Positions 16,898-25,738 of a DNA stretch of 64,000 bases are shown piece by piece. Under the pieces are notes generated by a model that saw only the letters and a list, made by a program, of their open reading frames with translations, had not been told where the DNA came from and searched no databases. Each line of letters begins with the position of its first letter. Positions within the stretch are counted from its first letter, which is position 1. Origin of the DNA: Georgenia sp. SYP-B2076 (GTDB taxonomy: Bacteria > Actinomycetota > Actinomycetes > Actinomycetales > Actinomycetaceae); the NCBI RefSeq assembly GCF_003991205.1, contig NZ_RXOZ01000005.1:40208-104207 (forward strand). Reading direction: 5' to 3'. Position numbers and translations under genes: made by a program.

Positions 16898-17425
16898 TCA
16901 GCTCTGGAACGTGGCCACCAGGACGGCCCGGGCCAGGGTGTGGCCGCGGGTCCGCATCGCGGCCTTGGCCAAGGAGTCGTCCTCCTCCAGCTCGAGCGTC
17001 TCGGTGTCCAGCGCGTGCACCACGAAGTAGTAGCGGTGCGCCCGGTCCCCGCGGGGCGGCGCCGCGCCGGTGTAGGCGTGCTCGCCGTCGTCGTTGCGCA
17101 GGTGGAGGCCCGCGCCCGGCAGCATGAGGTCGGACTGGCCGGCGCCCTGCTCCAGCTCGGTGAGGTCCGCGCTCAGGTCGACGACCGTCCAGTGCCACCA
17201 GCCCGACGGCGTGGGCGCGTCCGGGTCGAAGCACGTGACCACGAAGCCGCGCGTCGTCTCGGGGAAGCCCGACCACGACAGCTGCGGGGAGACGTTCCCG
17301 CCGCTGGCGCTGTGCGTCGCGCGCATCGGCTTGCCGTCCGTGATGTCGCTGGACGCCAGCGTGAAGGAGGGGACGGCGGGAAGCTTCTCGTACGGGTCCT
17401 GGGCGAGCGGGCGGTCAAGGTTCAC
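16898..17425 (-). CDS. YbhB/YbcL-family PEBP (Raf kinase inhibitor-like) protein
   Basis: A 175-residue phosphatidylethanolamine-binding-protein-like fold. Signature segments are SPQLSWSGFPETTRGFVVTCFDPDAPTPSGWWHW (read as two adjacent motifs, DPDAPTPSGWWHW being diagnostic) and a later HRYYFVVHALDTETLEL. No signal peptide is seen. Bacterial members bind small anionic ligands but have no firm general function. It leads a short transcript with ybaK and is divergent from the SOS mutasome genes. Confidence 0.9.
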   Translation of the reverse strand: MNLDRPLAQDPYEKLPAVPSFTLASSDITDGKPMRATHSASGGNVSPQLSWSGFPETTRGFVVTCFDPDAPTPSGWWHWTVVDLSADLTELEQGAGQSDLMLPGAGLHLRNDDGEHAYTGAAPPRGDRAHRYYFVVHALDTETLELEEDDSLAKAAMRTRGHTLARAVLVATFQS

Positions 17426-17598
17426 TTCAGTCCTCCGATGAGCGGCGACGGTAAGGGCCGACGGACGGCGTCGTCCCTGGTGACAAACCTATGCCACGCC
17501 TGCGGTGCGCGCCGCCACGCCGGCGGTGGGCGCCGCTGCCTCCGCCGCCTCTGCCGCCGCCGCGGTCCCCGCCGTACACGCGCCGAGGTGTCGCTCGG

Positions 17599-17604
17599 TT
17601 GACA
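17599..17604 (+). promoter_or_regulatory. Candidate -35 box of imuA'-imuB
   Basis: A perfect TTGACA stands 40 bp before the LexA box and 98 bp before the imuA' start. The -10 element is unclear: AAGACT at 17622-17627 has the right 17-bp spacing but is a poor match. The LexA box follows within a few bases, so bound LexA would block initiation. Confidence 0.45.
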
Positions 17605-17638
17605 AGTTGGGACGGCGGAAGAAGACTAGAAAGAAATA

Positions 17639-17654
17639 TCGAACGCCTGTTCGA
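17639..17654. promoter_or_regulatory. LexA binding site (SOS box) upstream of imuA'
   Basis: TCGAACGCCTGTTCGA is a perfect palindrome of the actinobacterial/Gram-positive SOS consensus (TCGAAC-N4-GTTCGA). It lies 48 bp upstream of the imuA' start, and induction of imuA'-imuB by DNA damage is known in mycobacteria. Confidence 0.9.
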
Positions 17655-17701
17655 CAGGGTGCTCTTCAGGGCACCGCAAACGCCGGCGAAGGAGGGGGAG
17701 C

Positions 17702-18829
17702 GTGCTCACCGCCTTCCACGACGAGGTTCTCGATGACGACCTCCACGCACACCCCCATGACGCCGGTGCCCGGCCCTCCGAGCCCGTCGCGGTCCGGGCT
17801 CCGGCCGGGGGAACCCGTCCGCCCGGCCGGGCCCTCGACCCGCAGGCGCGACTCGCCGCGGCGCGTGCGGCGCTGGTCAAGGCGGAGCTCGCGGCGGGCC
17901 TGCGCACCCACCTCGCCGGCCCGACGTCGACAGGCTCGGTGACGGGTAGAACAGGCGCAGCGGTGACGGCCGGCGCGGCGACGGCCGGCGCGGCGACGGT
18001 CCCGGGGACGACGGTCCCGGTGTCGGGAGCGATGACTGCCGCGGAGCCGCGCCTGGCCACCAGCCCGCTTCTGGTAGTCGTCCCGGGTACCGGAGGCGAT
18101 GCGGTGACCGCCCTCGCGGGCGCCGCGGACGGTGCCACGGATCCGGATCGGGGCGTCGGCCAGGGCGCCGACCAGTTCCTCCCGGTGCCCGACGTCCTCG
18201 TCCCGCTCTTCCCAGGTGGGGGCCTGGCCCGCGGCAGCGTGGTCCAGGTGGCCGGTTCCACCTCGCTGCTCCTCGGCCTGGCTGCGGCGGCGAGCGTGGA
18301 CGGGGCGTGGTGCGCGCTCGTGGCCATGCCCGACGTCGGTTGGCGCGCGGCCGCCGGGGCGGGACTGGCCCTGGACCGTGTGGCGGTGGTGCCGCGGCCC
18401 GGTCCGGGCGCCGCCGGGGTGGTCGGGGCCCTGGTCGACGGGTACGACGTGCTCGTGGTCGGCCGGTGCCCCGCCCTGGGCGAGCGGGACCGGCGACAGC
18501 TCGGTGCCCGGTTGCGGACCCGGGGCGCCGTGCTCCTGAGCACGCACCCGTGGCCCGGCGCCCAGCTCGTGCTGCGCGCGACGCAGCCGGTCTGGGACGG
18601 GCTCGGCCAGGGGTGGGGACGCCTGATGGAGCAGCAGCTGACGGTGCTGGCCACCGGACGCGGCGGCGCCAGCCGGGTGCGAGAGGTCCGGGTCCAGATG
18701 GGGCCGGACGGGATGCGCGCGCCTCAGGAGACCGTGCACCAGAAGGCCGGGCACCGGGAGACCGGGCACCGCGAGGCCGGGCACGGGGAGGCCGCCGGGC
18801 CCACCGCGCCGCTGCTGCGGGTGGTGTGA
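17702..18829 (+). CDS. imuA': ImuA'-like mutasome accessory protein
   Basis: A 375-residue protein with a RecA-like core lacking a usable Walker A (VVQVAGSTSLLLGLAAAAS where RecA has GPESSGKTT), followed by VLVVGRCPALGERDRRQLGARL and VLLSTHPWPGAQLVL. With imuB and dnaE2 it forms the damage-inducible mutasome for error-prone translesion synthesis in actinobacteria. GTG 17702 follows a strong GGAGGGGGAGC. The C-terminus carries three 5-residue repeats around GHRE encoded by 15-bp units. imuB follows after 1 bp, and an SOS box lies upstream. Confidence 0.87.
   Translation: MLTAFHDEVLDDDLHAHPHDAGARPSEPVAVRAPAGGTRPPGRALDPQARLAAARAALVKAELAAGLRTHLAGPTSTGSVTGRTGAAVTAGAATAGAATVPGTTVPVSGAMTAAEPRLATSPLLVVVPGTGGDAVTALAGAADGATDPDRGVGQGADQFLPVPDVLVPLFPGGGLARGSVVQVAGSTSLLLGLAAAASVDGAWCALVAMPDVGWRAAAGAGLALDRVAVVPRPGPGAAGVVGALVDGYDVLVVGRCPALGERDRRQLGARLRTRGAVLLSTHPWPGAQLVLRATQPVWDGLGQGWGRLMEQQLTVLATGRGGASRVREVRVQMGPDGMRAPQETVHQKAGHRETGHREAGHGEAAGPTAPLLRVV
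18746..18790 (+). repeat. 15-bp in-frame tandem repeat at the imuA' 3' end
   Basis: Three 15-bp units (18746-18760, 18761-18775, 18776-18790) of the form (G/A)CCGGGCACCG(G/C)GAG encode the His-rich repeat AGHRE-TGHRE-AGHGE in the tail of ImuA'. The length is a multiple of three, so unit gain or loss would keep the frame. Confidence 0.8.
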
Positions 18830-18830
18830 C

Positions 18831-20477
18831 GTGGCCCGGCAGGAACCGGGGCAGGCGGCGCGACGAGGGGTGCTGTGGGTCCCGGACTGGCCCGTGGCCG
18901 CCGCCGTCGCCGAGGGCCTGGCCGACCCCCAGGTCCCGGTCGCGGTGCACGACGGGCGTGGCGTCGTCGTCGCCTCCGCCCCGGCCCGCGCGGCCGGCGT
19001 GCGCCGCGGCATGCGCCGGCGCAGCGCCCAGCAGCTCTGCCCCGAGCTGGTGCTGCTGGGCGTCGACCCGGTGCGGGACGCCCGGGCGTTCGAGCCACTC
19101 GTGCAGGCCGTGGAGACGGTCGTCGCCGACGTCCTGGTGGTCCGCCCCGGCATGGTGGTGTTCCTCGCCCGCGGCCCGGTGCGTCACGTGGGCTCCGAGG
19201 ACGCGCTGGCCGAGCTGCTCGTGGGCACGGTCGCCACCGAGACCGGCGCCGAGTGCCAGGTGGGCATCGGTGACGGGCTGCTGACCGCCATGCTCGCCGC
19301 GCGTGCCGGGGTGCTCGTGCCCGCCGGGCCCGGCGCCACCACGACCTTCCTCGCCGGCCAGGATGTCGCCGCGCTCACGCTGGCGGCCAGCACCCGCCAG
19401 GCGGGCGTCGAGACGGCCGAGCTCGTGGACCTGCTGCGCCGGCTGGGCCTGCGCACCCTGGGAGCCTTCGCGCGGCTGGAGACGGGGGACGTCGCCGCCC
19501 GCCTCGGCACGCGGGGGCTCGCCGCCCACAGCCTGGCCCGGGGGCTGGACATGCGCCCCCCGGTCGCGCGCCGGCCCGAGGACGACGTCGTCGCCGCCAC
19601 CGAGCTCGACCCGCCCGCCGAGCGCGCCGACGTCGCGGCCTTCGCGGCCCGCGCGTTGGCCGAGCAGCTCTCCGAGCGCATGCTCCGGCGCGGGGTGGTC
19701 TGCGCGCGCCTGCAGGTGACGGCCCGCACCGAGGACGGCAACGAGCTGGCGCGGACCTGGAGCATCGACGGGGCGCCCACCGCCGCCGAGCTGACCGACC
19801 GGGTGCGCTGGCAGCTCGAGGGCTGGTTGTCCGGGCGCAGCGGCCGGCCGCCGTCGGCCCCGCTGACCCACCTCGAGCTGACCGCGCAGGAGGTCGGCCC
19901 CGCCGGCGCGGTGCAGGACGGCCTGTGGGGGCACTCCCGGCGCGGGCAGGTCCAGGCCGAGCGGGCCGCCCTGCGCGTGCAGGGCCTGCTCGGCGCGGAG
20001 GGGGTGCTCGTCCCTGTGCTCCAGGGTGGCCGGAACCCGCGCGCGGCCGCGCGGCTCGTGGCCTGGGGGGACGAGCCGGCGCCGCTGCGCCGCACGGACG
20101 CCCCCTGGCCCGGCCGGGTGCCGCCCCCGTGGCCGGCCACCGTGCCCACCGAGCCGCTGCCGATCCTGCTCCTGGACGCCGCGGGCGCCACCGTGCGGGT
20201 GGACGCCCGGGGGACGGCCAGCGCCGCCCCGGCCCGCGTCGTCGTGCCCGCGCCCGAGCCCCTGCCCGGGGCGGCGGAGCGGCCGGCCGCGCCGGCGCCG
20301 GTGGACCCGGGGGAGTACCCGCTGCTCGCCTGGGCCGGCCCGTGGCCGGCGACGGAGCGCTGGTGGGCGGCGGAGGCGAGCCGCCGCGCCTACGTCCAGG
20401 TGGTCCCGGACGGCGCGCCCGCGCTGCTCCTCGCCGTCGAGCGCGGGGCCTGGCGGGTGGAGGGGGTCTACGACTAG
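18831..20477 (+). CDS. imuB: ImuB, catalytically inactive Y-family polymerase-like protein
   Basis: A 548-residue DinB/UmuC-like protein that serves as the hub of the ImuA'-ImuB-DnaE2 mutasome. The N-terminal palm region (VLWVPDWPVAAAVAEGL...) lacks the Asp and Asp-Glu metal ligands of active Y-family polymerases, as known for ImuB. The fragment QDGLWG at residues 362-367 matches the position and form of the beta-clamp-binding motif QLPLWG of mycobacterial ImuB. The C-terminal 180 residues are Pro/Ala-rich and variable. GTG 18831 is one base after the imuA' stop. dnaE2 is not adjacent but lies at 27165. Confidence 0.92.
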   Translation: MARQEPGQAARRGVLWVPDWPVAAAVAEGLADPQVPVAVHDGRGVVVASAPARAAGVRRGMRRRSAQQLCPELVLLGVDPVRDARAFEPLVQAVETVVADVLVVRPGMVVFLARGPVRHVGSEDALAELLVGTVATETGAECQVGIGDGLLTAMLAARAGVLVPAGPGATTTFLAGQDVAALTLAASTRQAGVETAELVDLLRRLGLRTLGAFARLETGDVAARLGTRGLAAHSLARGLDMRPPVARRPEDDVVAATELDPPAERADVAAFAARALAEQLSERMLRRGVVCARLQVTARTEDGNELARTWSIDGAPTAAELTDRVRWQLEGWLSGRSGRPPSAPLTHLELTAQEVGPAGAVQDGLWGHSRRGQVQAERAALRVQGLLGAEGVLVPVLQGGRNPRAAARLVAWGDEPAPLRRTDAPWPGRVPPPWPATVPTEPLPILLLDAAGATVRVDARGTASAAPARVVVPAPEPLPGAAERPAAPAPVDPGEYPLLAWAGPWPATERWWAAEASRRAYVQVVPDGAPALLLAVERGAWRVEGVYD

Positions 20478-20628
20478 GCGGGCAGGCCACCCGCGGGCGC
20501 GAGCGGTGCGTCCGCATGGCCCTCGACGAGCTGGTCCGCCTTCTCGCGGGTGCCCGTCACGGCGCACACACTACGAACGAGCCCCGGTGTGCTCTTGTGA
20601 TTTGAGGTCGCGGACCGAAGGAGGGGTC

Positions 20629-20850
20629 ATGGACCGCGAACGTGTCGTCTCCTCCACCATCGTGGAGGTCGGCTACGACCCGTCGTCGCGCACGCTCGAG
20701 CTGCGGTTCACCGGTGGGCGCCTCTACCGGTACTTCGACGTCCCGGAACAGGTCTTCGCCGACATGCTGGCCGCGCCCTCCAAGGGCCGCTACTTCAACC
20801 GCGAGATCCGGGACGGGTACCGGTATGTCCGGGTCGGCCGTCACGGGTGA
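20629..20850 (+). CDS. KTSC-domain small protein
   Basis: A 73-residue protein. VSSTIVEVGYDPSSRTLELRF, LYRYFDVPEQVFADMLAAPS and KGRYFNREIRDGYRY cover the whole KTSC domain, named after a lysyl-tRNA synthetase-associated motif and of unknown biochemical role. ATG 20629 is preceded by GAAGGAGGGG. It follows imuB by 151 bp on the same strand and overlaps the end of the convergent PEP-synthase-like gene by 10 bp. Confidence 0.85.
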   Translation: MDRERVVSSTIVEVGYDPSSRTLELRFTGGRLYRYFDVPEQVFADMLAAPSKGRYFNREIRDGYRYVRVGRHG

Positions 20851-23639
20851 ACACCGGCGACGGGCGCGGGTTCCTCCACGCCCACGGTGACGGTCCCGGC
20901 GGCGCCGTCGACCGTGACCGTGTCGCCGGTCCTGATCCGGGTGGTCGCGTCGGGGACGCCGACGACGGCGGGGATGCCGTACTCGCGGGCGACGACGGCG
21001 CCGTGCGAGACCGCGCCGCCCATCTCCATAACGAGGGCGCCCGCGGTCAGGAACAGGGGGGTCCAGCCGGGGTCGGTGGACGGCGCGACGAGGATCTCGC
21101 CCGGCTCCAGGCGGGCGCCGGAGGGGTCGAGGATCACGCGGGCCGTGCCGGTCACGGTGCCGGCGGAGGCGGGCGCCCCGGCGAGGGTGCCGGGCGGCAG
21201 CGGCGCGCCGGCCGTCGTCGTCGCCGACTCCCGGGCGGCCATGGCGGCCTCCACGTCGGTGCCGTCGGAGAGCAGGATCCGGGGGATGTGGCGACGGCGC
21301 ATCTCCCGCTCGTAGGTGTGGCGGCGGCCGGCCACCATGTCGCGGAGGTCCCCGCCGCGCAGCCCGACCCGGGCCTCGGTCAGGTCGAGGAAGAACACGT
21401 CCTCCGGCGCGCCGATCCGCCCGGCCGCCGCCAGCTCCTCGCCGACCCGGTGGAGCTGGCGGCGGAGCGCGGCGAAGAACAGGATGAGGTCGAACTTGGG
21501 TTGCTCCCGCAGGCCGGCCGACTCGCGGGCGCGCCGCAGCCCGTAGCCCACCAGCGCCCCGCGGAGCCGGCCCCGGGCGCGGGCCCGGCGGGCCAGCTCC
21601 GCGGCCATGGCCCCCGCCTCCCGGGCGGCGCGGGCGAACTGCCGGTCCGGGGCCTGGTCCGGGTCGGTGAGCCGGAGGTAGTTGGCCAGGACGTTGAGGA
21701 TGTGCGCGGGGTCCTCGGACCAGCGCGGGACCCCGAGGTCGATCTCGGCCACGGCACGGTGGCCGTACGCGGCGAGAAAGTCGCTCAGCGCGCGCTGCGC
21801 CGTCGCGGGGAGGGACCCCTCGGCGTAGCGCCGGGCGAGGTCCTGCGGGTCCCCGTCGCGGAGGGTGGCCGCGGACTCGGGGTCGTCACGGATCAGGGTG
21901 GCGGAGCGCCAGAGCTCCAGGTCCATCTCGGTGGTCACGTTGTTCGGCAGCCCGCGCAGCACGCTCGGCAGCTCGCCGGGGCGGGCCAGCGGGCCCAGCA
22001 GCCACCGGGCGATCCCGAACCAGACGTAGCCCGCGGCCGCCGGGGGCAGCTGCGCGATGACGGCCCGCATGAGCTCGCGGGAGATCATGCGCTCGACCAG
22101 GTCCAGCCGCGCCGCGGCGGTGGCCGGCTCCGGCCGAGCCAGGGCGCGGCGCAGCTCCTGCTCCGCCCGCCGGCTGCGCTCCAGCGCGGCCCGCGGGCGG
22201 AGGATGGCGCGGGCGACGTCGGGCACGGCCGAGAGCTGGGGCACCGCGCGGTACGTGCGGGCGAAGGAGTGCAGGTCCGCCTTCTGGTTCACGGAGAACC
22301 GCGGGTCGTCCATGAGGTAGCGCAGCACCTCCACGGCGCGGACGTCCCCGACCGTCATCGCGGTGGAGAACATCCTGCGGCCGCCCGCGTTGCGCAGCGA
22401 GTCCGTGATGTCCATGAAGAGACGCAGCCCCGGCTGCGCGTACCGGTAGGTCCCCAGCGGGGGCGTGCCCCACCGGGCGGCGCCGTTGCTGGTGATGAGG
22501 ACGTCGAACACGGACAGCCCCATGGGCGTCAGCGGCCGGACCAGCCCCTGCATCAGGCTGGCGCACAGGTAGACCCGTGTCCCGTCGTCGTTGCCGCTCG
22601 GCTCCGGCAGGGGGTACAGGGTGGTGATGGGGCGGGACTGCACCAGCAGGATCCGCCCGCCCGGCTCGATCGCCCACTCCAGGTCCTGCGGCTGCCCGAA
22701 GTGCTCCTCCGCCCGGGAACCGAGCGCCGTCAGGGCGAGGACCTGCGCGTCCGTCAGGCACGGCCCGCCCGCCGCCGGCCGCTCCCGCACCTCTGTCCCC
22801 CCGCCGGGAACCGCCCTGACCTCCACCCGCTTGTCGCCGAGCGTCCGCCGGAGGATCTCGCCCGTCGCGACGTCGACGACGAACTGGTCCGGGTTGACGG
22901 CGCCGCTGACCAGCGCCTCGCCGAGGCCCGGGGCGGCGTCGATCACGGCCTCCCCGCGCCGGCCCGTCACCGGGTTGGCCGTGAACAGCACCCCGGAGAC
23001 CTCGGCGTCCACCATCTCCTGGACGACGACGGCGATGCTCACCGCGCGGTGGCCGACGCCGTTGTCGCTGCGGTAGGCCACCGCCCGCTCCGTCCACAGC
23101 GACGCCCAGCACCGGCGGACCGCGTCCAGCAGCGCGTCCGCCCCGACGACGTTGAGGTACGTGTTCTGCTGGCCGGCGAAGCTGGCCTCCGGCAGGTCCT
23201 CGGCGGTGGCCGAGGAGCGCACGGCGACCGGGACGTCGGCGCCGAGCCGCGCGTACGCGGCGCGGACCGCCTCGGCGATGGTCGCCGGGACGGGGGCGCC
23301 CTCCAGCGCGGTGCGGGCCTGCCCGGCGAGCCGCGCCAGGGAGGCGGTCGCCCCGGCCGAGGCGCCCCGGTCCGTGCCCGCCGACGTCACCTCCAGGGCC
23401 GCGAGGACGGGCCCGAGGTTGGCCCCGACGGCGGCCACGCGGTAGGCCGTCGTCGTGAGGCAGAAGCCGTCCGGGACCGGCAGGCCGGCGGCGAGGAGCG
23501 CCCCGAGGTTCGCCCCCTTGCCGCCCACCATCGGGCCCATGTCCGCGTCCACCTGGGTGAGGTCCAGCACCGGGCTGGCCTCACGCGGATCGAGCCCCGC
23601 TGCACGGTCCATGGCTGGTCCCCAAGACGCTCTCGACAT
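20841..23639 (-). CDS. Rifampin phosphotransferase-like PEP-utilising enzyme
   Basis: A 932-residue three-part enzyme. The N-terminal ATP-binding domain shows VGGKGANLGALLAAGLPVPDG, VAVRSSATAEDLPEASFAGQ and GVLFTANPVTG; the middle 500 residues are variable; the C-terminal swivel domain has the phosphohistidine site GGAVSHGAVVAREYGIPAV (His near 877). The SHG context and the GFCLTTTAY start resemble rifampin phosphotransferase (Rph) more than PEP synthase, where the motif is usually CHAAIV. Rph moves the beta-phosphate of ATP to rifampin. No rifamycin-associated DNA element was identified upstream, so the substrate is open. ATG 23612 is an alternative start. Confidence 0.78.
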   Translation of the reverse strand: MSRASWGPAMDRAAGLDPREASPVLDLTQVDADMGPMVGGKGANLGALLAAGLPVPDGFCLTTTAYRVAAVGANLGPVLAALEVTSAGTDRGASAGATASLARLAGQARTALEGAPVPATIAEAVRAAYARLGADVPVAVRSSATAEDLPEASFAGQQNTYLNVVGADALLDAVRRCWASLWTERAVAYRSDNGVGHRAVSIAVVVQEMVDAEVSGVLFTANPVTGRRGEAVIDAAPGLGEALVSGAVNPDQFVVDVATGEILRRTLGDKRVEVRAVPGGGTEVRERPAAGGPCLTDAQVLALTALGSRAEEHFGQPQDLEWAIEPGGRILLVQSRPITTLYPLPEPSGNDDGTRVYLCASLMQGLVRPLTPMGLSVFDVLITSNGAARWGTPPLGTYRYAQPGLRLFMDITDSLRNAGGRRMFSTAMTVGDVRAVEVLRYLMDDPRFSVNQKADLHSFARTYRAVPQLSAVPDVARAILRPRAALERSRRAEQELRRALARPEPATAAARLDLVERMISRELMRAVIAQLPPAAAGYVWFGIARWLLGPLARPGELPSVLRGLPNNVTTEMDLELWRSATLIRDDPESAATLRDGDPQDLARRYAEGSLPATAQRALSDFLAAYGHRAVAEIDLGVPRWSEDPAHILNVLANYLRLTDPDQAPDRQFARAAREAGAMAAELARRARARGRLRGALVGYGLRRARESAGLREQPKFDLILFFAALRRQLHRVGEELAAAGRIGAPEDVFFLDLTEARVGLRGGDLRDMVAGRRHTYEREMRRRHIPRILLSDGTDVEAAMAARESATTTAGAPLPPGTLAGAPASAGTVTGTARVILDPSGARLEPGEILVAPSTDPGWTPLFLTAGALVMEMGGAVSHGAVVAREYGIPAVVGVPDATTRIRTGDTVTVDGAAGTVTVGVEEPAPVAGVHP

Positions 23640-23683
23640 CCCGTGCTCCCGACGATAGACCCGCGCCGTGCCAGGATCGCGTC

Positions 23684-24508
23684 ATGACCGCCTGGATCTG
23701 CCGGACCTGCGCCGTCGAGCACCCCGACACCGACCGCCCGCCCGAGGTGTGCGCGATCTGCGCCGACGAGCGCCAGTACGTGCCCGCCGCCGGGCAGCAG
23801 TGGACCACGCTGGCTGAGCTCGCCGCCGACGGTCGCCGGATGGTGGTCGAGGAGGTCGAGCCGGACCTGTTCGGGATCAGCGTCGAGCCCCGGGTGGGGA
23901 TCGGGCAGCGTGCCCTCCTCGTGCGCTCGCGCGCCGGCAACCTGCTGTGGGACCCCACCGGCTACCTCGACGACGACGGTGCCCGGCAGGTCCGCGACCT
24001 CGGTCCCGTGGTGGCGGTCGCCGCGAGCCACCCCCACATGTTCGGCGTCCAGGTGGAGTGGAGCCGCGCGCTCGGCGGGGTGCCCGTGCTGGTCAACGCG
24101 GGCGACGCGCGCTGGGTGGCCCGCACGGACTCGGTCATCGAGCACTGGTCGGGCTCGGTCGAGGTGGTGCCGGGGATCGTGCTGCACCAGGTCGGCGGCC
24201 ACTTCCCGGGCAGCGCCGTGGCGTGGTGGGCGGCCGGCGCCGCCGGCGCGGGCGCGCTGCTCAGCGGCGACACGGTGTTCCCGAACCCCGACCGGGCCAC
24301 CGTGGGGTTCATGCGGAGCTACCCGAACCTGATCCCGATGTCGGCGCCGGTGGTCGACCGGATCGCCCGGACGCTTGAGCAGCTCGACTTCGACCGGGTC
24401 TACGGCAACTTCGGCGGCGTCATCGACATGGACGCGCGGGCCGCCGTGCGCCGCTCGGCGGACCGGCACATGGCCTGGGTGCGCGGGGACCACGACGACG
24501 AGACGTGA
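23684..24508 (+). CDS. Metallo-beta-lactamase-fold hydrolase with N-terminal zinc ribbon
   Basis: A 274-residue protein. Two CxxC pairs in the first 28 residues (CRTC and CAIC) form a rubredoxin-like zinc knuckle. The following MBL-fold core has SHPHMFGVQVEW, HQVGGHFPGS and LLSGDTVF, which occupy the places of the metal-binding H-x-H-x-D-H, distal His and Asp motifs, although the first motif is reduced to HPH. The substrate is unknown. It is divergent from the Rph-like gene over 44 bp and may use a leaderless start, since CAGGAT lies 6 nt before ATG. Confidence 0.78.
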   Translation: MTAWICRTCAVEHPDTDRPPEVCAICADERQYVPAAGQQWTTLAELAADGRRMVVEEVEPDLFGISVEPRVGIGQRALLVRSRAGNLLWDPTGYLDDDGARQVRDLGPVVAVAASHPHMFGVQVEWSRALGGVPVLVNAGDARWVARTDSVIEHWSGSVEVVPGIVLHQVGGHFPGSAVAWWAAGAAGAGALLSGDTVFPNPDRATVGFMRSYPNLIPMSAPVVDRIARTLEQLDFDRVYGNFGGVIDMDARAAVRRSADRHMAWVRGDHDDET

Positions 24509-25045
24509 CGGGCCTGCACGGCGTTGGTGGTGGACGCTGTTTAGTCCCGACGAAGGCAGCGGGGCATGGCATCGTCCTAACAACACGGCATCACCGGGGG
24601 TGTGAACGTTCGCAAGTACGTCACGCGGGCGCACTGGTTGACCAACCTCGTCGCGGGCGACGCTCACGCTCCTGGCCGGTGCCCATCTCAAACCGAGGTT
24701 ATGGCTGCGCTCACCATCCTCATCTGGGGCGCGACCTGGCGGCTAGTTAACAACAACTCCGCGTCGTTCACTCTCTGTCCACGCATCCGGCTCGACTTCG
24801 GAGTTGACCGGTTTGCAGAAGGAGCGATCCCGACGAGCAGTTGGCCGGGATTGTGGCTCGCCTGGCCCTAGACCTGGATGAGCACGATGGTGTCCAAGGC
24901 CCGCCCGAGCGCTTTCCATCGGACTGAGATACATGGCTGGAGTGTGACGCAAGTGGGGCAATAGGAGGCTGCTGCGTGGGTGTCGATTACCGAGAGTGAT
25001 CGGCGCTATTGTATGGATGTCCCGACCGTCGAGAGAAAGTCCACC
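24509..25045. other. Lower-GC intergenic stretch, left part of accessory island
   Basis: About 540 bp with base composition clearly lower in GC than the flanks. Only short open frames occur, for example one ending in PDEQLAGIVARLALDLDEHD at about 24830-24930 that lacks a plausible start. I see no convincing gene. It probably contains the promoter of the two-gene cassette and decayed DNA from its acquisition. Confidence 0.4.
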
Positions 25046-25738
25046 ATGGCGACCTATCCGTACGTCTCCGGCTCAAAAGTCATCGTTGACACCTTCGAGC
25101 AACTGAGGAAGCAGGTCCCAAACAAGGTGGACGCTGGGTGGTTTCAGCGGTTCAACCTGGCCCCAGGCAACGAGTCCTACGTGATCAACATCTTGCGGTT
25201 CTTAGGCCTCATCGGGGAGGACGGACGCAAGAGTGATGACAAGACGGGCTTCTTCTACAGTGACGACGAGGCGTTTCAGTCCGGCCTCGAGCAGCTTCTC
25301 CGCGAGGTTTACTCGGAACTCTTCGCGGAGATGGGAGACGACGCGCTCGGCAACACGCGCGAGCCTCTCAGTAAGTGGTTTCGTGGGGCAGACAAGACGT
25401 CTGAATTGGTCGGGAAGCGTCAGGCCACAACGTTCGGCACGCTCGCCGCTCTCGCCGGCCATGGAGACCTGCCGGCAGTCAGAGTGAGCACACCCAAGGG
25501 GCAAAACGGCTCCACAAAGAAGAGTCCACCCTCTAACGGCCGCGCCACCGCGAAGGCATCGGTTCAGAGCCCCAACCAGTCCGAGACAGGAGCCATCAAA
25601 AGCGAACTTTTCGCAGCTCCGAGTCATCAGGCCGGAGTGGGCCTCACAGTGCGGATCGAGGTCAACCTTCCCGCTGGAGGGGACGCCGGCACCTACGACG
25701 CCATCTTCGCGAGCATCAGGAAGCATCTGATGTCGTGA
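25046..25738 (+). CDS. DUF5343-like protein, first gene of a putative defence pair
   Basis: A 230-residue protein. The N-terminal 145 residues (YPYVSGSKVIVDTFEQLRK, FQRFNLAPGNESYVINILRF, LGLIGEDGRKSDD, then LREVYSELFAEM and KRQATTFGTLAALAGHGDLP) look like the DUF5343 domain, which appears to be a duplicated winged-helix-like fold of unknown function. A basic, Ser/Lys-rich linker (about 150-195) leads to a C-terminal piece VGLTVRIEVNLPAGGD. ATG 25046 follows GAGAGAAA and starts at the domain edge; an in-frame ATG at 25013 is possible. The stop overlaps the next gene (GTGA). Codon use is less GC-biased than in the neighbours. The family call is from memory of the pattern. Confidence 0.62.
   Translation: MATYPYVSGSKVIVDTFEQLRKQVPNKVDAGWFQRFNLAPGNESYVINILRFLGLIGEDGRKSDDKTGFFYSDDEAFQSGLEQLLREVYSELFAEMGDDALGNTREPLSKWFRGADKTSELVGKRQATTFGTLAALAGHGDLPAVRVSTPKGQNGSTKKSPPSNGRATAKASVQSPNQSETGAIKSELFAAPSHQAGVGLTVRIEVNLPAGGDAGTYDAIFASIRKHLMS

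Noticed and set aside
20847..23687. Long plus-strand open frame (946 codons) opposite the Rph-like gene
   Set aside because: Low-complexity Arg/Gly/His/Val product typical of antisense frames in GC-rich DNA; the minus strand encodes a complete enzyme.
24602..24871. 89-codon open frame in the low-GC stretch
   Set aside because: Starts NVRKYVTRAHWLTNL but shows no known domain, has no clear ribosome site and overlaps other equally weak frames.
24980..25045. Upstream extension of the DUF5343-like gene to an ATG-like start near 24980
   Set aside because: The extra residues show no similarity to the domain, and a better ribosome site precedes ATG 25046.
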